Below are positions 42,253 to 52,086 of a stretch of 64,000 nucleotides of DNA, in pieces. The stretch spans positions 720,055-784,054 of the forward strand of contig NZ_SMCR01000001.1 of assembly GCF_004343195.1 (NCBI RefSeq), written 5' to 3'. The translations under genes were made by a program, and so were the position numbers. Below the pieces are notes generated by a model. It saw nothing but the letters and a program-made list of their open reading frames with translations, made no database searches and was not told the DNA's origin. The stretch comes from Biostraticola tofi (GTDB taxonomy: Bacteria; Pseudomonadota; Gammaproteobacteria; Enterobacterales; Enterobacteriaceae). Each line of letters starts with the position of its first letter. Positions within the stretch are counted from its first letter, which is position 1.

Positions 42253-42372
42253 CGTCGGCTGGACGCCGGTTCAGGTGGGGCGAACGTCGGCGTCGGCTGT
42301 ACGCCGGTTCAGGTGGGGCGAGCGTCGGCGTTGGCTGGACGCCGGCTCAGGTGGGGCGAACGTCGGCGTCGG
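42253..42372. repeat. 38-base G+C-rich tandem repeat overlapping the yfcD 3' end
   Basis: Units at 42253–42284 (32 bases, lacking six), 42285–42322 and 42323–42360 (38 bases each), with a partial fourth from 42361. Copies share cgtcggcg…acgccggttcaggt. The third and fourth copies extend into yfcD, encode its last eight residues and contain its stop codon. Confidence 0.9.
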
Positions 42373-42919
42373 TGCTTTCAGGGCTTAACGGTTTGCCATA
42401 TTGCTGCTGATTATTTCGGCTCATCCACAGTGACAAGGCTTTCAGAGAATCAGGGGTGAACTCATCGCAGCGAGCGGTGATTTCCTCGGGGCTCAGCCAG
42501 TAGACCGAGTCGACTTCGGTTTCCTGCAGGGCGAACGGACCGTGGCTGACGCAACTGAACAAGGCGCCCCACGCGCGGCAGTATTCATTTTCGAAATAGA
42601 ACAAACCGTGATCGGCGAAAGGCACATCGGCAATGCCGAGTTCTTCTTCCGCTTCGCGCCGGGCAGATTCCAAGACGTTTTCGCCACTCTGCACCACGCC
42701 GCCAGCCGTGGCGTCCAGATAGCCCGGATAAAAATCCTTGGTTTCAGTACGACGTTGAACCAGAATTCTGCCCCTGCCGTCGTGGACCACAATGTAGGTG
42801 GCCCGGTGGCGCAAGCGTTCTGCCCGCATCTGTTGTCGGCTTGCCTGTGCGATAACCTCGTTGTCTTCATTGACGATGTCTACCCACTCCAGACCTGCAG
42901 GCTGATTCTGTTGCTCCAT
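42347..42919 (-). CDS. yfcD: Nudix hydrolase YfcD
   Basis: A 190-residue Nudix hydrolase (E. coli YfcD 180). The Nudix box is intact: [23 protein letters not shown], with the REAEEEL core. Around it the protein follows E. coli closely up to [11 protein letters not shown]; after that the tail is unrelated, and its last residues (TDADVRPT) are encoded by the 38-base repeat. Family relatives act on isopentenyl-diphosphate-like or nucleoside diphosphate substrates, but the substrate here is unknown. Confidence 0.94.
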   Translation of the reverse strand: MEQQNQPAGLEWVDIVNEDNEVIAQASRQQMRAERLRHRATYIVVHDGRGRILVQRRTETKDFYPGYLDATAGGVVQSGENVLESARREAEEELGIADVPFADHGLFYFENEYCRAWGALFSCVSHGPFALQETEVDSVYWLSPEEITARCDEFTPDSLKALSLWMSRNNQQQYGKPLSPESTDADVRPT

Positions 42920-43207
42920 CCTCTGAAACCCTTAATGTTAAACGCGGGAGGGCCGCGCATTGGCTGTTGAACATGGCGGCAGATGATGCCACTTTGGAAC
43001 AATGATGACCTAATGTGTCATAACTTAGAGTGTAATCGAGACTTGTGCAATAGTCTTGCGGACAGTGAAAGTAACGCCTTCCCGCCGCCTAGAGTGAGCC
43101 GGCCGCTGCAGCGGGGAAATTCAACGTTTGGCTCACTGGCCGTTATGAAACTAAAACGGCAATAGCGGGGGAATATGCATCACGGCTTCAGCGATGGGGA
43201 ATTGAGG

Positions 43208-44692
43208 TCATTGCGGCGATGGCATCCCGGGTAACAGTCCTCGTCCGGGAAGCGTATGGCGGGCTGGGGTGCCCGCTGCCGCGGGATACTGTTCATCGGG
43301 AGAGATATAGACCTGAGAAGTCGCAATATAACCGTCATGGAACGTCGCTTCGAGGTAAGTGGCCTGCCATCCGGTTTTCGGGGTCGACAATGGGATGGTA
43401 ATGTTGTCCCCCATGGCGGCCAGATCGACCGGCGATTCCTGGTAATTTACCCCACTGGCATAGCGGAAATCTCTTGCCTCGGTATTGTGCGCCGTCCATT
43501 GTATAACGCTTGTCGGAGGTTCGGAAAAGCGTACCGTCAGCGTATTACCTCGGGTTACATCACGCTGAACATTTTCCGTGAGTTCGGGCAGCTCGATCTG
43601 GTGCTGAAAGCGGTTGATAAACGATATCAGTGATTGCTCGGTAATGGACACTATGTCTCTATGTGCGACGTTTGGCACCATCCGGAGCGATTTAACTCCC
43701 GGCAAACGGTTATAATAGAAACGACTGTTATCCGGCACATAAAAATCATCGCCACTGGCATTGATAATGTATTTTTTGATATTGAGTCGCTTGCCGAGGG
43801 AAGTATTGATATAAGACAAGGGGTCTTCCACCTGCATCAGGTCTTCAAATTCATCAGTGTCGATAAGCTTATCAATACCTTGTTTATAATAGGGATTGAA
43901 CGCCACCGGCCAACTGCTGCCATAGGATTTATACATGTGTCTAAGGCAATTTTTTGTTCCCAACAGGTCAATGGTGAACGCCACGACGCCGTTGACATCC
44001 GGATCGGAAATGGCGGTCAGCCAAGCGGCCCAGCCACGTTTAGACGTCCCGGTAACGACAAACTTATCAATCTTCCATTCGGCCAATTCTCTCTTCGCCA
44101 GACGCATTGTCTGTGATACCGCGGCGCACATGGGAATATGCAGGGACTGATCGTGGTTTTGCTGCGGATCCTGCATAAAAAGCGCCCAGCTGTATGCCAC
44201 GCTATCATCTTCAGCCAGTGGCGTGCTGTTACCCTGATAGTTGAGCGTCTGGTTGGGGACGTTGCTGACAGAAATAACAATGGTTTGTGTGTGGCTGGCG
44301 ATACGATGGAGTTGGTCCTGAACAAAGTTGGTCGGCGCGGCAGGCTTACCTGACCCGTCATTATTGCCGCCATTATTGATGACCACCAGGGCGTTTTTTT
44401 CCTTTGCTGCATCCGGGATATAACATTCAACCTCGTGCTGCCAATGATCCGGAGCGACGATACCGCGCAATGACCATGACTGAGAGTTCAGTTGATAGCG
44501 ATGCAGCGTCACACCGGAGAGTGGCTTTATTTCCATCAGTGAATAGTCCAGAGGCTGGGAGGCGAGCGCAATTCTGTAATCCGAAATCACTGTTGACAGC
44601 GGTGCTACTTGATCATCGGTCGCCAACACAGGCGGTGCCAGGGCGGCAGGAGCGGTTGTGATCATTGCTCGATGATATCCCTCGATATTCAT
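43208..44692 (-). CDS. PhoPQ-activated pathogenicity-related (PqaA-type) alpha/beta hydrolase
   Basis: A 494-residue protein of the PhoPQ_related family (PqaA of Salmonella). The family's serine-hydrolase elements are visible: Ser217 in VTGTSKRGWAAW, an Asp near 316–321 in SGDDFYVPDNSRFY, and His344 in PNVAHRDI, a plausible triad. The N-terminus (residues 11–25) is Ala/Pro-rich but not a clear signal peptide. Start ATG follows a GAGGA site. It is inserted between yfcD and yfcH, is slightly less G+C-rich than its neighbours, and is read divergently from yfcH. The substrate is unknown. No PhoP direct-repeat box was seen upstream. Confidence 0.85.
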   Translation of the reverse strand: MNIEGYHRAMITTAPAALAPPVLATDDQVAPLSTVISDYRIALASQPLDYSLMEIKPLSGVTLHRYQLNSQSWSLRGIVAPDHWQHEVECYIPDAAKEKNALVVINNGGNNDGSGKPAAPTNFVQDQLHRIASHTQTIVISVSNVPNQTLNYQGNSTPLAEDDSVAYSWALFMQDPQQNHDQSLHIPMCAAVSQTMRLAKRELAEWKIDKFVVTGTSKRGWAAWLTAISDPDVNGVVAFTIDLLGTKNCLRHMYKSYGSSWPVAFNPYYKQGIDKLIDTDEFEDLMQVEDPLSYINTSLGKRLNIKKYIINASGDDFYVPDNSRFYYNRLPGVKSLRMVPNVAHRDIVSITEQSLISFINRFQHQIELPELTENVQRDVTRGNTLTVRFSEPPTSVIQWTAHNTEARDFRYASGVNYQESPVDLAAMGDNITIPLSTPKTGWQATYLEATFHDGYIATSQVYISPDEQYPAAAGTPARHTLPGRGLLPGMPSPQ

Positions 44693-44900
44693 ATTAATAA
44701 TCCTCTTCGAATCGCGACGAACACCACGTCAAGATTATCTGTGTCGATAAGCTGCTCTGTCATTCGGCCGGTGTTGTTGCAAGCATTACTTTTTCACCTT
44801 CTTTGTTGCCGACGAGTAACAGCTTATTGCGCTGACCATCATATTTTCCTTAACGAATAGCCTATGCTGTAGTGATACCGCATAACCGGGGGCGTTTGTC

Positions 44901-45803
44901 ATGAAGATACTTATTACCGGTGGAACCGGGCTTATCGGCAGCCGCCTGGTGGCCCGGCTACTCACCCTATCCCATCATATTACCGTGCTGACCCGCGATC
45001 CCCAGGCGGCGCAGCGAAAGCTGGGCAGCAATATCGCCACTCTGACGACGCTTGCTTCATTCGATAATCTGGATGGGTTTGACGCCGTCATTAACCTGGC
45101 AGGCGAGCCTATCGCCGATAAGCGCTGGACCGACGAACAGAAAAAACGTCTGTGCGACAGTCGCTGGCAGGTGACTGAGCGCCTTAGCCGGCTTATCAGC
45201 CAGAGCGTAAAGCCGCCGTCGGTGTTTATTTCCGGCTCCGCTACCGGCTATTACGGCGATCAGGGTCAGACGGTGGTCACGGAAGATGAGCCGCCTGCGT
45301 TTGATTTTGCCCATACACTGTGCGCGCGCTGGGAAGCGCTGGCCATGGAGGCTGCCGGCCCGCGTACCCGGGTGATCATTTCCCGCACCGGCGTGGTGCT
45401 GGCCCCGGACGGCGGGATGATGGGTAAACTGCTGCCGCTTTATAAACTCGGGCTGGGGGGGCCTATCGGCAGCGGCAGGCAATATCTGCCGTGGATTCAT
45501 ATCGATGATATGATTGATGCCCTGCTGTTCATGCTGACCACTCCCGGCCTGAATGGCCCCTATAACGTCGTTGCGCCCTACCCGGTTCATAATGAGCAGT
45601 TCAGCGCCATTTTAGGCCATGTTTTGCGTCGACCGGCTTTTTTAACCGTGCCGGCCTGCGTCATCAAAATGGTGATGGGCGAAAGTGCGGTACTGGTGCT
45701 GGGCGGACAGCAGGCGATGCCACAGCGACTGGAACAGGCCGGTTTCAGCTTCCATTATTCAGAGCTTAAACCGGCCCTGAGGCAGATTGTCAACACCCTA
45801 TGA
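44901..45803 (+). CDS. yfcH: SDR39U1/YfcH-type NAD(P)-dependent epimerase family protein
   Basis: A 300-residue extended short-chain dehydrogenase (E. coli YfcH 297). The Rossmann motif GGTGLIGS is at residues 7–14, and the active-site region includes [14 protein letters not shown]. The C-terminal DUF1731 part ends [12 protein letters not shown]. Physiological substrate unknown. It converges on the histidine transporter genes. Confidence 0.94.
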   Translation: MKILITGGTGLIGSRLVARLLTLSHHITVLTRDPQAAQRKLGSNIATLTTLASFDNLDGFDAVINLAGEPIADKRWTDEQKKRLCDSRWQVTERLSRLISQSVKPPSVFISGSATGYYGDQGQTVVTEDEPPAFDFAHTLCARWEALAMEAAGPRTRVIISRTGVVLAPDGGMMGKLLPLYKLGLGGPIGSGRQYLPWIHIDDMIDALLFMLTTPGLNGPYNVVAPYPVHNEQFSAILGHVLRRPAFLTVPACVIKMVMGESAVLVLGGQQAMPQRLEQAGFSFHYSELKPALRQIVNTL

Positions 45804-45809
45804 ACAGTG

Positions 45810-45832
45810 CCGGCGCAGTCAGATAGCGCCGG
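45810..45832. terminator. Hairpin between convergent yfcH and hisP
   Basis: A 7-base stem ccggcgc / gcgccgg with a nine-base loop lies in the 37-base gap between the two stops. It lacks a strong T-run on either side, so termination is only suggested by position. Confidence 0.4.
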
Positions 45833-45840
45833 TGAAGGCT

Positions 45841-46614
45841 TTATTTTAGCGATCCGGACAGGAATTGCTGCAGGCGCGGGCTTTTGGGCTGGCCGAACAG
45901 TTCATCCGGTGAGCCCTGCTCTTCAATTACCCCCTGATGCAGGAAGATGACATGGTTGGACACGTGGCGGGCAAAGCCCATTTCATGGGTCACCACTACC
46001 ATGGTTTTGCCCTCTTCGGCCAGCTTTTGCATGATGCGCAGCACTTCACCGACCAGTTCAGGGTCCAGAGCGGATGTGGGTTCGTCGAACAGTAATACGT
46101 CCGGTTCCATTGCCAGGGCACGGGCGATCGACACGCGCTGCTGCTGCCCGCCGGACAGGTTGATTGGATATTTGGCCCTGGCCCGCTCATCAATGCCAAC
46201 TTTGTCCAGGTAACGCACCGCGCGCTCCCGCGCCTCGTTTTTGCTCAGGCCCAGCACCTGCACCGGTGCCTCCATGACGTTTTCCAACACCGTCATGTGG
46301 CTCCACAGGTTGAAATGCTGAAACACCATGGTCAGGCGGGTGCGCAACATCTGCAGCTGTTTCTTGTCGAATACCTTTAACTGGCCGTCGGTGTCGCGCA
46401 CCATATGGATATCGACGTTATTCACGCTGATAGTACCTTCACTGGGCTTTTCCAGGAAGTTGATGCAGCGCAGAAAGGTACTCTTACCCGATCCGGAAGA
46501 TCCGATGATACTGATGACATCGCCGGCACGTGCTTCGAGCGATACGCCCTTCAGAACTTCATGATCCCCGTAGCGTTTATGCAATTCCTTTATCAGGAGT
46601 TTGGTTTCTGACAT
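45841..46614 (-). CDS. hisP: Histidine ABC transporter ATP-binding protein
   Basis: A 257-residue ATPase, same length as E. coli HisP. Walker A is GSSGSGKST (residues 38–46), signature [15 protein letters not shown], Walker [18 protein letters not shown] at 46612–46614 is chosen since AGGA lies eight bases upstream and the length then matches; another ATG nine codons earlier would overlap hisM. It powers histidine (and arginine/lysine) import with HisQM. Confidence 0.96.
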   Translation of the reverse strand: MSETKLLIKELHKRYGDHEVLKGVSLEARAGDVISIIGSSGSGKSTFLRCINFLEKPSEGTISVNNVDIHMVRDTDGQLKVFDKKQLQMLRTRLTMVFQHFNLWSHMTVLENVMEAPVQVLGLSKNEARERAVRYLDKVGIDERARAKYPINLSGGQQQRVSIARALAMEPDVLLFDEPTSALDPELVGEVLRIMQKLAEEGKTMVVVTHEMGFARHVSNHVIFLHQGVIEEQGSPDELFGQPKSPRLQQFLSGSLK

Positions 46615-46637
46615 GATTTTATCCTGCTGTTCGTCGC

Positions 46638-47345
46638 TCATTGCGGTTTGACATGGCGTAGCCAGCGCTTTTCCGCCTGTTTAAATAAAGAAATCAATCC
46701 ATAGGACACGGCCAGATAGATAACCGCCGCGATACCGAAAGCGTAAAATGGCTGATAGGTCGCCGAATTGATATCACGGGCGATCTTAAGTACATCCGGC
46801 ACCGTCGCGGTAAACGCCAGCGCCGTAGAGTGCAGCATCAGTATCACCTCATTGCTGTAGGCCGGAATGGCGGTACGCAGAGCGCTGGGCAATATGATGG
46901 AACGGTAGAGTTTGAACCAGGAGAAACCATAAGCCCGGGCAGCCTCTATTTCCCCATGGGGCACCGAGCGGATGGCACCGGCAAAAATTTCGGTGGTATA
47001 CGCGCAGGTATTAAGCGTCAGGGCGAGAATGGTGCAGTTGAGGCCACTGCGGAAAAAGGCGTTAAGCAAATCAGTGCCGCGGACAATTTCCAGGCTGTAC
47101 ATACCGGAGTAAAACACCAGCAATTGCACGTAAAGCGGCGTACCGCGGAAAATATAGGTAAATAGCCATACCGGCAGGCTGATATAACGCCGTGGCGAAA
47201 CCCGCGCTACCGCCATGAATACCGCCAGCAGGCCCCCCATCACCACCGAAGAAATCAGCAGCCAAAGGGTAACAGCCAGGCCGGTATAGCGGTAACCGTC
47301 GCTCCATAGCAGCGCCTGGCCATAGTGTTGCAGTATCTCGATCAT
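46638..47345 (-). CDS. hisM: Histidine ABC transporter permease HisM
   Basis: A 235-residue membrane subunit with five helices (E. coli 238). Start [13 protein letters not shown] overlaps the hisQ stop (ATGA at 47342–47345). The EAA loop [19 protein letters not shown], which contacts the ATPase, is present. Confidence 0.96.
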   Translation of the reverse strand: MIEILQHYGQALLWSDGYRYTGLAVTLWLLISSVVMGGLLAVFMAVARVSPRRYISLPVWLFTYIFRGTPLYVQLLVFYSGMYSLEIVRGTDLLNAFFRSGLNCTILALTLNTCAYTTEIFAGAIRSVPHGEIEAARAYGFSWFKLYRSIILPSALRTAIPAYSNEVILMLHSTALAFTATVPDVLKIARDINSATYQPFYAFGIAAVIYLAVSYGLISLFKQAEKRWLRHVKPQ

Positions 47346-48028
47346 AGTTCGGCCTTCTTCACGCCCAGCGAATAGCGGCGGTTCAGCCACAGCAGCACCC
47401 CATTGGACAGGGTGGTAAAGATCAGATATACCCCCCCGGCGACCAGGGCAAAGTAAAACGGCTGATAGGTGCCTTTACCGGCAAGCTGGGTCGCTTTGAC
47501 CACATCATTAAGACCGAGCAGCGAAACCAGGGCGGTGGCCTTGAGGATCACCTGCCAGTTGTTACCAATACCGGGCAGCGCGAAACGCATCATCGCCGGG
47601 AACATCACGCGTCTGAAGGTTTGGCTGGCGGTAAAACCAAAAGCGGTGGCCGCCTCTATCTGGCCGCGCGGCACCGCCATAAACGCGCCACGGAACGTTT
47701 CAGTAAAATAGGCGCCGTAGATAAACCCCAGAGTAATGACGCCGGCCGCCATGGGATCTATGTCGATTTGATCCAACCCAATGGATTCAGTCAGGCTGTT
47801 CAGGGCTATCTGCAGGCCATAGAAAATCAGCAGCATCAGTACCAGATCGGGTACGCCGCGGATCAGTGTGGTATAGGCTTCGAAGACGCCCGCTAACAAA
47901 CGACTGCGGGCAAGTTTGGCACCGGCGCCAACAAGACCGATGACCACCGATAACAATACGGCACTGAGGGCCAGTTCAAGCGTAACCAGCGTGCCGTTGA
48001 TAATGAGTTCTGAATAACCGAAAAGCAT
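47342..48028 (-). CDS. hisQ: Histidine ABC transporter permease HisQ
   Basis: A 228-residue permease, same length as E. coli HisQ, pairing with HisM. The EAA loop (QIEAATAFGFTASQTFRRV) is present. A perfect hairpin separates it from hisJ upstream. Confidence 0.96.
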   Translation of the reverse strand: MLFGYSELIINGTLVTLELALSAVLLSVVIGLVGAGAKLARSRLLAGVFEAYTTLIRGVPDLVLMLLIFYGLQIALNSLTESIGLDQIDIDPMAAGVITLGFIYGAYFTETFRGAFMAVPRGQIEAATAFGFTASQTFRRVMFPAMMRFALPGIGNNWQVILKATALVSLLGLNDVVKATQLAGKGTYQPFYFALVAGGVYLIFTTLSNGVLLWLNRRYSLGVKKAEL

Positions 48029-48064
48029 GCAGCCTGTCCTGTCCTGATGAGGATGAGATTACCG

Positions 48065-48091
48065 GTTTGCCCGTGCCCCTCACGGGCAAAC
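48065..48091 (-). other. hisJ–hisQ intercistronic hairpin
   Basis: A perfect 11-base stem (gtttgcccgtg / cacgggcaaac) with a five-base loop in the 77-base gap between hisJ and hisQ, without a following T-run. In Salmonella and E. coli this gap holds a REP element that stabilises the hisJ message, so this stem probably keeps the binding protein in excess over the permease. Confidence 0.6.
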
Positions 48092-48105
48092 GCTAGATGA
48101 CAGGA

Positions 48106-48888
48106 TTAACCACCGTAAACATCAAAATCGAAGTATTTCTTGGCAAAGGTGTCGTAAGTGCCGTCCTTGCGCATTTCGGCAAACGCTTTATCCAACGCCG
48201 CTTTGAGTTCGGTATCGGCTTTACGCAGGCCCAGACCGGTACCGACGCCAAAGAATTTATCATCTTTTACCGCCGGACCGGCAAAGGCATACCCTTTGCC
48301 CGGCGCCTGTTTCAGAAAACCTTCGCTGCCGGCGACTTCATCCTGAAAGGCCACATCAATGCGCCCTGAGCCCAGGTCGGCATAAATCAGATCCTGGTTC
48401 TGATAGGCCACCACATCAATGCCTTTGGGCTGCCAATGGGTATTGGCATAGGCTTCCTGGGTAGAACCTTGCAGTACCCCTACCCGTTTGCCGCGCAGCG
48501 ACTCGAGCGTCGGTTGAATATCAGATCCGGCTTTGGCGATAAGGCGGGCATTGGCGGCATACAGTTTGTCGCTAAAAGCGATTTCCTGCTGGCGCTTTTC
48601 GGTTATAGATAATGAGGAGATGATAGCGTCGATTTTCTTGGCTTTCAGCGACGGGATCAGGGAATCAAAATCGCTTTCAACAAAGGTACACTTGGCTTCG
48701 ATGCGCTTGCACAGCTCTTTGGCCAGATCGATATCAAAACCGACCAGTTCACCACTGGCGTTTTTTGATTCAAAAGGTGCATAAGTCGGATCAGTGCCAA
48801 TTTTAATATTTTTTGGAACGGCCGCGTAAACGCTTCCCGCCGACGCCAGAGCTAACACCAGAGGAAGAACTGTAAACAACTTTTTCAT
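48106..48888 (-). CDS. hisJ: Periplasmic histidine-binding protein
   Basis: A 260-residue type II binding protein, same length as E. coli HisJ. A signal peptide ([22 protein letters not shown]) is followed by [20 protein letters not shown], the usual start of the mature chain, and [18 protein letters not shown]. It feeds HisQMP. The closely related argT gene that lies beside hisJ in E. coli is absent here. Confidence 0.96.
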   Translation of the reverse strand: MKKLFTVLPLVLALASAGSVYAAVPKNIKIGTDPTYAPFESKNASGELVGFDIDLAKELCKRIEAKCTFVESDFDSLIPSLKAKKIDAIISSLSITEKRQQEIAFSDKLYAANARLIAKAGSDIQPTLESLRGKRVGVLQGSTQEAYANTHWQPKGIDVVAYQNQDLIYADLGSGRIDVAFQDEVAGSEGFLKQAPGKGYAFAGPAVKDDKFFGVGTGLGLRKADTELKAALDKAFAEMRKDGTYDTFAKKYFDFDVYGG

Positions 48889-49150
48889 ACGTTACCCTCG
48901 AATAATGATACGTTCAGGCTTACTGTGTGATGTTTTCAGCGGGATCAGTTGCACATTTCATGCCATTTCAATCGGTTTTCTGACAGAAGGCGGCTATCGG
49001 GATCAACAGCCTGTCCGCAGGGTTTGGGCTAGGCCGAGTCGATGTCTTGCTGGAGGTAAAACGAACAATCAGTAAAACGGGCAGAACAGGCCCGCCCCAT
49101 TATGATCCTCGCCTTGATCAATTATGGTGCAATATAATATAAACACACAA

Positions 49151-49735
49151 TTAATTACTTGCCGTGCCGCCTGACCAGCGCACGAACAGATCTTGCGGCA
49201 GTTCGATATCAAATTGATCCAGCACCCGATTCACCGTCTGATCGATGATATCCTGCAGCGTGGCGGGACGATGATAAAAGGCCGGCACCGGCGGCATGAT
49301 AACGGCGCCCAATTCGGCGGCGGCGGTCATCAGACGCAGATGGCCCAGATGCAGCGGCGTTTCCCGGACGGCCAGCACCAGGGTGCGGCGTTCTTTCAGG
49401 GTAACGTCCGCCGCGCGCGTCAGCAGTCCATCGGTGTAACTGTGGACGATGCCCGACAGGGTCTTCATCGAGCATGGCAATATCGCCATGCCGAGCGTTT
49501 TAAACGAGCCAGAACTGATGCTGGCGGCAATGTCCCGGGCATCATGCACTTCATCGGCCAGGGCCTGAACCTCGCGCACGCTGTAGTCGGTCTCCAGGGC
49601 CAGGGTCTGCCGACCGGCGGCGCTGAGCACCAGATGGGTTTCAATCTCTTCAACCGCCTGCAGCACCTGCAGCATTCTGATACCGTAAATGGCGCCGCTG
49701 GCCCCGCTGATACCAATAATCAGTCGTTTTTTCAT
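49151..49735 (-). CDS. ubiX: Flavin prenyltransferase UbiX
   Basis: A 194-residue enzyme (E. coli 189) that makes the prenylated FMN cofactor used by UbiD in ubiquinone synthesis. The flavin-binding GISGASGAIYG is at residues 8–18; LPCSMKTLSGIVHSY and MPPVPAFYHRP are the other family blocks. Located downstream of purF as in E. coli, but with a terminator between. Confidence 0.96.
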   Translation of the reverse strand: MKKRLIIGISGASGAIYGIRMLQVLQAVEEIETHLVLSAAGRQTLALETDYSVREVQALADEVHDARDIAASISSGSFKTLGMAILPCSMKTLSGIVHSYTDGLLTRAADVTLKERRTLVLAVRETPLHLGHLRLMTAAAELGAVIMPPVPAFYHRPATLQDIIDQTVNRVLDQFDIELPQDLFVRWSGGTASN

Positions 49736-49773
49736 GTGATGTAGCGCCTTGTTCTACTGGGTAAACCCCATAA

Positions 49774-49811
49774 AAAAACACCTGGCGCACGCAAGCGCAG
49801 CAGGTGTTTTT
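49774..49811 (-). terminator. Terminator of purF
   Basis: An 11-base stem (aaaaacacctg / caggtgttttt) with a 16-base loop containing its own small G+C stem; T residues follow on the minus strand. It lies between purF and ubiX. Confidence 0.8.
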
Positions 49812-49871
49812 ATGACGGTTTTGCTTACCTGTGGTGCAACCCTGCGACGGATTGCACCTGAATTGCACGCC

Positions 49872-51389
49872 TTATCCTTCGTTGTGCATTTCCAGGTTTT
49901 CAACTTCATTCTGCATCCGGATGGCTTTGGAATCGTCATTACGCAGCGACTCAAGGTAATCAAGATAGCGCTGATCCACGTCCTTGGTGACGTAAATACC
50001 GTTAAACACCGAAGACTCAAACTGTACCACGTCAGGATTGTCTTCCTGTACCGCTTTTTCCAAATCAGCAAGATCCTGGAAAATAAGCGCATCGGCACCG
50101 ATGAGCTTGCGGATTTCCTCGACTTCCCGGCCGTGAGCAATCAACTCGCTGGCGCTCGGCATATCGATACCGTAAACATTGGGGAAGCGAATTTCCGGCG
50201 CGGCGGAGGCCAGGTAAACATTACGGGCGCCGGCTTCACGGGCCATCTCAACGATCTGTTCAGAGGTGGTGCCGCGGACAATGGAATCGTCCACCAGCAG
50301 TACGTTCTTGTCCCTGAATTCTGCGCGATTGGCATTCAGTTTTCGGCGCACCGACTGACGGCGGACTTGCTGGCCCGGCATGATAAAGGTCCGGCCGACG
50401 TAGCGGTTCTTCACAAAGCCCTGACGATAAGGTTTGTTCAGGATACGCGCAATTTCCAGCGCGATATCGCACGAGGTCTCGGGGATCGGGATAACCACAT
50501 CGATATCGAGGTCTTCCCACTCGCGCGCAATTTTTTCGCCCAGTTTCTGGCCCATGCGCACCCGGGCGCTGTAAACCGAAATTTTATCGATAAACGAATC
50601 AGGACGGGCAAAGTAGACATACTCGAACAGGCAAGGATTGCTCTTCGGATTTTCCGCGCACTGTCGGGTAAACAACTGGCCTTTTTCAGTAATGTAGACC
50701 GCTTCGCCGGCGGCGACATCACGCAGGAATTCAAAGCCCAGGGTGTCAAGCGCGACGCTTTCCGAGGCCACCATGTATTCGTTGCGGCCATCGGCCAGCG
50801 TGCGCTTGCCGATGACCAGCGGTCGGATACCGTTAGGATCGCGAAACGCGATAAGACCGTGACCGATAATCATGCCAACGCAGGCATAAGCGCCACGAAT
50901 CTGCTGATGGGTACCGGCAACTGCGGCGAAGATATCATCCGCTTCCAGCGGGTAGTCAGGAAAACGATCCAGCTCGCGGGCGAAAATGTTGAGCAGGATT
51001 TCCGAGTCCGACGTGGTATTAACGTGCCGCCGGCCGCTTTCAAAAAGTTTTTTGCGCAACTCATGGGCGTTGGTCAGGTTACCGTTATGCGCCAGAGTGA
51101 TGCCGAAAGGGGAATTGACGTAGAAGGGCTGCGCCTCAGATGCGCTTGAGCTGCCGGCGGTAGGATAACGGACGTGTCCGATGCCCATATTGCCCTGCAG
51201 GCGTTGCATATGCCGCGCTTCAAAGACATCTTTTACCAGTCCATTGGCCTTACGTAAACGAAAGCAATTCAATGCGTCTATGGTGACGATGCCAGCGGCA
51301 TCCTGTCCACGGTGCTGAAGCACAGTTAACGCATCGTAAATCGACTGGTTGACCGGCATAAAACCGGCGATTCCGACAATACCGCACAT
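49872..51389 (-). CDS. purF: Amidophosphoribosyltransferase
   Basis: A 505-residue enzyme (E. coli 505) that commits PRPP and glutamine to purine synthesis. Cys2 (MCGIVGIAG) is the glutaminase nucleophile; the PRPP loop [13 protein letters not shown] lies near residues 362–374. It follows cvpA after 37 bases and shares the PurR-controlled promoter upstream of cvpA. Confidence 0.98.
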   Translation of the reverse strand: MCGIVGIAGFMPVNQSIYDALTVLQHRGQDAAGIVTIDALNCFRLRKANGLVKDVFEARHMQRLQGNMGIGHVRYPTAGSSSASEAQPFYVNSPFGITLAHNGNLTNAHELRKKLFESGRRHVNTTSDSEILLNIFARELDRFPDYPLEADDIFAAVAGTHQQIRGAYACVGMIIGHGLIAFRDPNGIRPLVIGKRTLADGRNEYMVASESVALDTLGFEFLRDVAAGEAVYITEKGQLFTRQCAENPKSNPCLFEYVYFARPDSFIDKISVYSARVRMGQKLGEKIAREWEDLDIDVVIPIPETSCDIALEIARILNKPYRQGFVKNRYVGRTFIMPGQQVRRQSVRRKLNANRAEFRDKNVLLVDDSIVRGTTSEQIVEMAREAGARNVYLASAAPEIRFPNVYGIDMPSASELIAHGREVEEIRKLIGADALIFQDLADLEKAVQEDNPDVVQFESSVFNGIYVTKDVDQRYLDYLESLRNDDSKAIRMQNEVENLEMHNEG

Positions 51390-51426
51390 GTTGTCATTTC
51401 CTCATCAGCGCTACCCAGGTATGGAC

Positions 51427-51912
51427 TTACCGGGGTAAAAAACTCGACGTGCTTTGCAGATAGCTGAAAAACCATCTGATGATACCGCGGAACTGCGGTA
51501 TCAGCTGAGACTGTTGCCAGTCCGTACTCTGGGAGAAGCCGGTAAAGGTGTCCAGGAAAAATAATACCGCCGACACAATCAATATGCCGCGCAAGATCCC
51601 AAAACAGACACCCAGTACCCGGTCGGTACCGGTCAGACCGGTTTTTTCCACCAGAGAGCCAATCACGTAATTTACGATTGCTCCCACGATCAGGGTCGCC
51701 ACAAACAGCAGACCAATCGCGATGCCATTGCGAACAAGCGGGTCTTCAAACCGGGTAAAATAGACGGCGAGATACGCAAAATAATGACTGGCGACAAAAA
51801 ATGCACAGGCCCAGGTCACTAAGGATAGCGCTTCGCGTATGAACCCGCGAATAAGACTTACCAGAGCAGAAAAAGCAATGATGCCAATAATGACGTAATC
51901 AACCCAGATCAT
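51427..51912 (-). CDS. cvpA: CvpA family membrane protein
   Basis: A 161-residue inner-membrane protein with four helices, close to E. coli CvpA (162): start MIWVDYVIIGIIAFSALVS and conserved LIRGFIREALSL. Known for a role in colicin V production and later in bile and envelope-stress resistance. First gene of the purF operon. Confidence 0.95.
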   Translation of the reverse strand: MIWVDYVIIGIIAFSALVSLIRGFIREALSLVTWACAFFVASHYFAYLAVYFTRFEDPLVRNGIAIGLLFVATLIVGAIVNYVIGSLVEKTGLTGTDRVLGVCFGILRGILIVSAVLFFLDTFTGFSQSTDWQQSQLIPQFRGIIRWFFSYLQSTSSFLPR

Positions 51913-51969
51913 GCGTGCATCCCTTGGTAATCCGCCCCGTCAGCTGTTCGCGGCGAATTCTAACAGAAA

Positions 51970-51985
51970 AAGAAAACGTTTGCGT
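51970..51985 (-). promoter_or_regulatory. PurR operator of cvpA–purF
   Basis: Read on the minus strand the site is ACGCAAACGTTTTCTT, a canonical PurR box, 58 bases upstream of the cvpA ATG. The E. coli cvpA–purF promoter has the same operator in this place, so repression by PurR with hypoxanthine or guanine is expected. Confidence 0.9.
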
Positions 51986-52052
51986 AGCGGAATTCCACTC
52001 GACGTTTAAATTAATAATGACAATTAAAAAAAGCTATCAGGGGCAGCAAGAT

Positions 52053-52078
52053 AGAGCGCAACGGCAAGGTTGCGCTCT
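52053..52078 (-). terminator. Hairpin after dedD
   Basis: A perfect 10-base stem (agagcgcaac / gttgcgctct) with a six-base loop just after the dedD stop on the minus strand. A T-run follows only about 20 bases later (52026–52032), so it is not a textbook terminator. Confidence 0.5.
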
Positions 52079-52086
52079 GTCGCTGG

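Noticed and set aside
42983-43165. 60-codon plus-strand frame between yfcD and the PqaA-like gene
   Set aside because: No ribosome site, no similarity, and it falls in the expected yfcD promoter region.
44693-44900. PhoP box upstream of the PqaA-like gene
   Set aside because: No pair of GTTTA-type elements at the right spacing on the minus strand.
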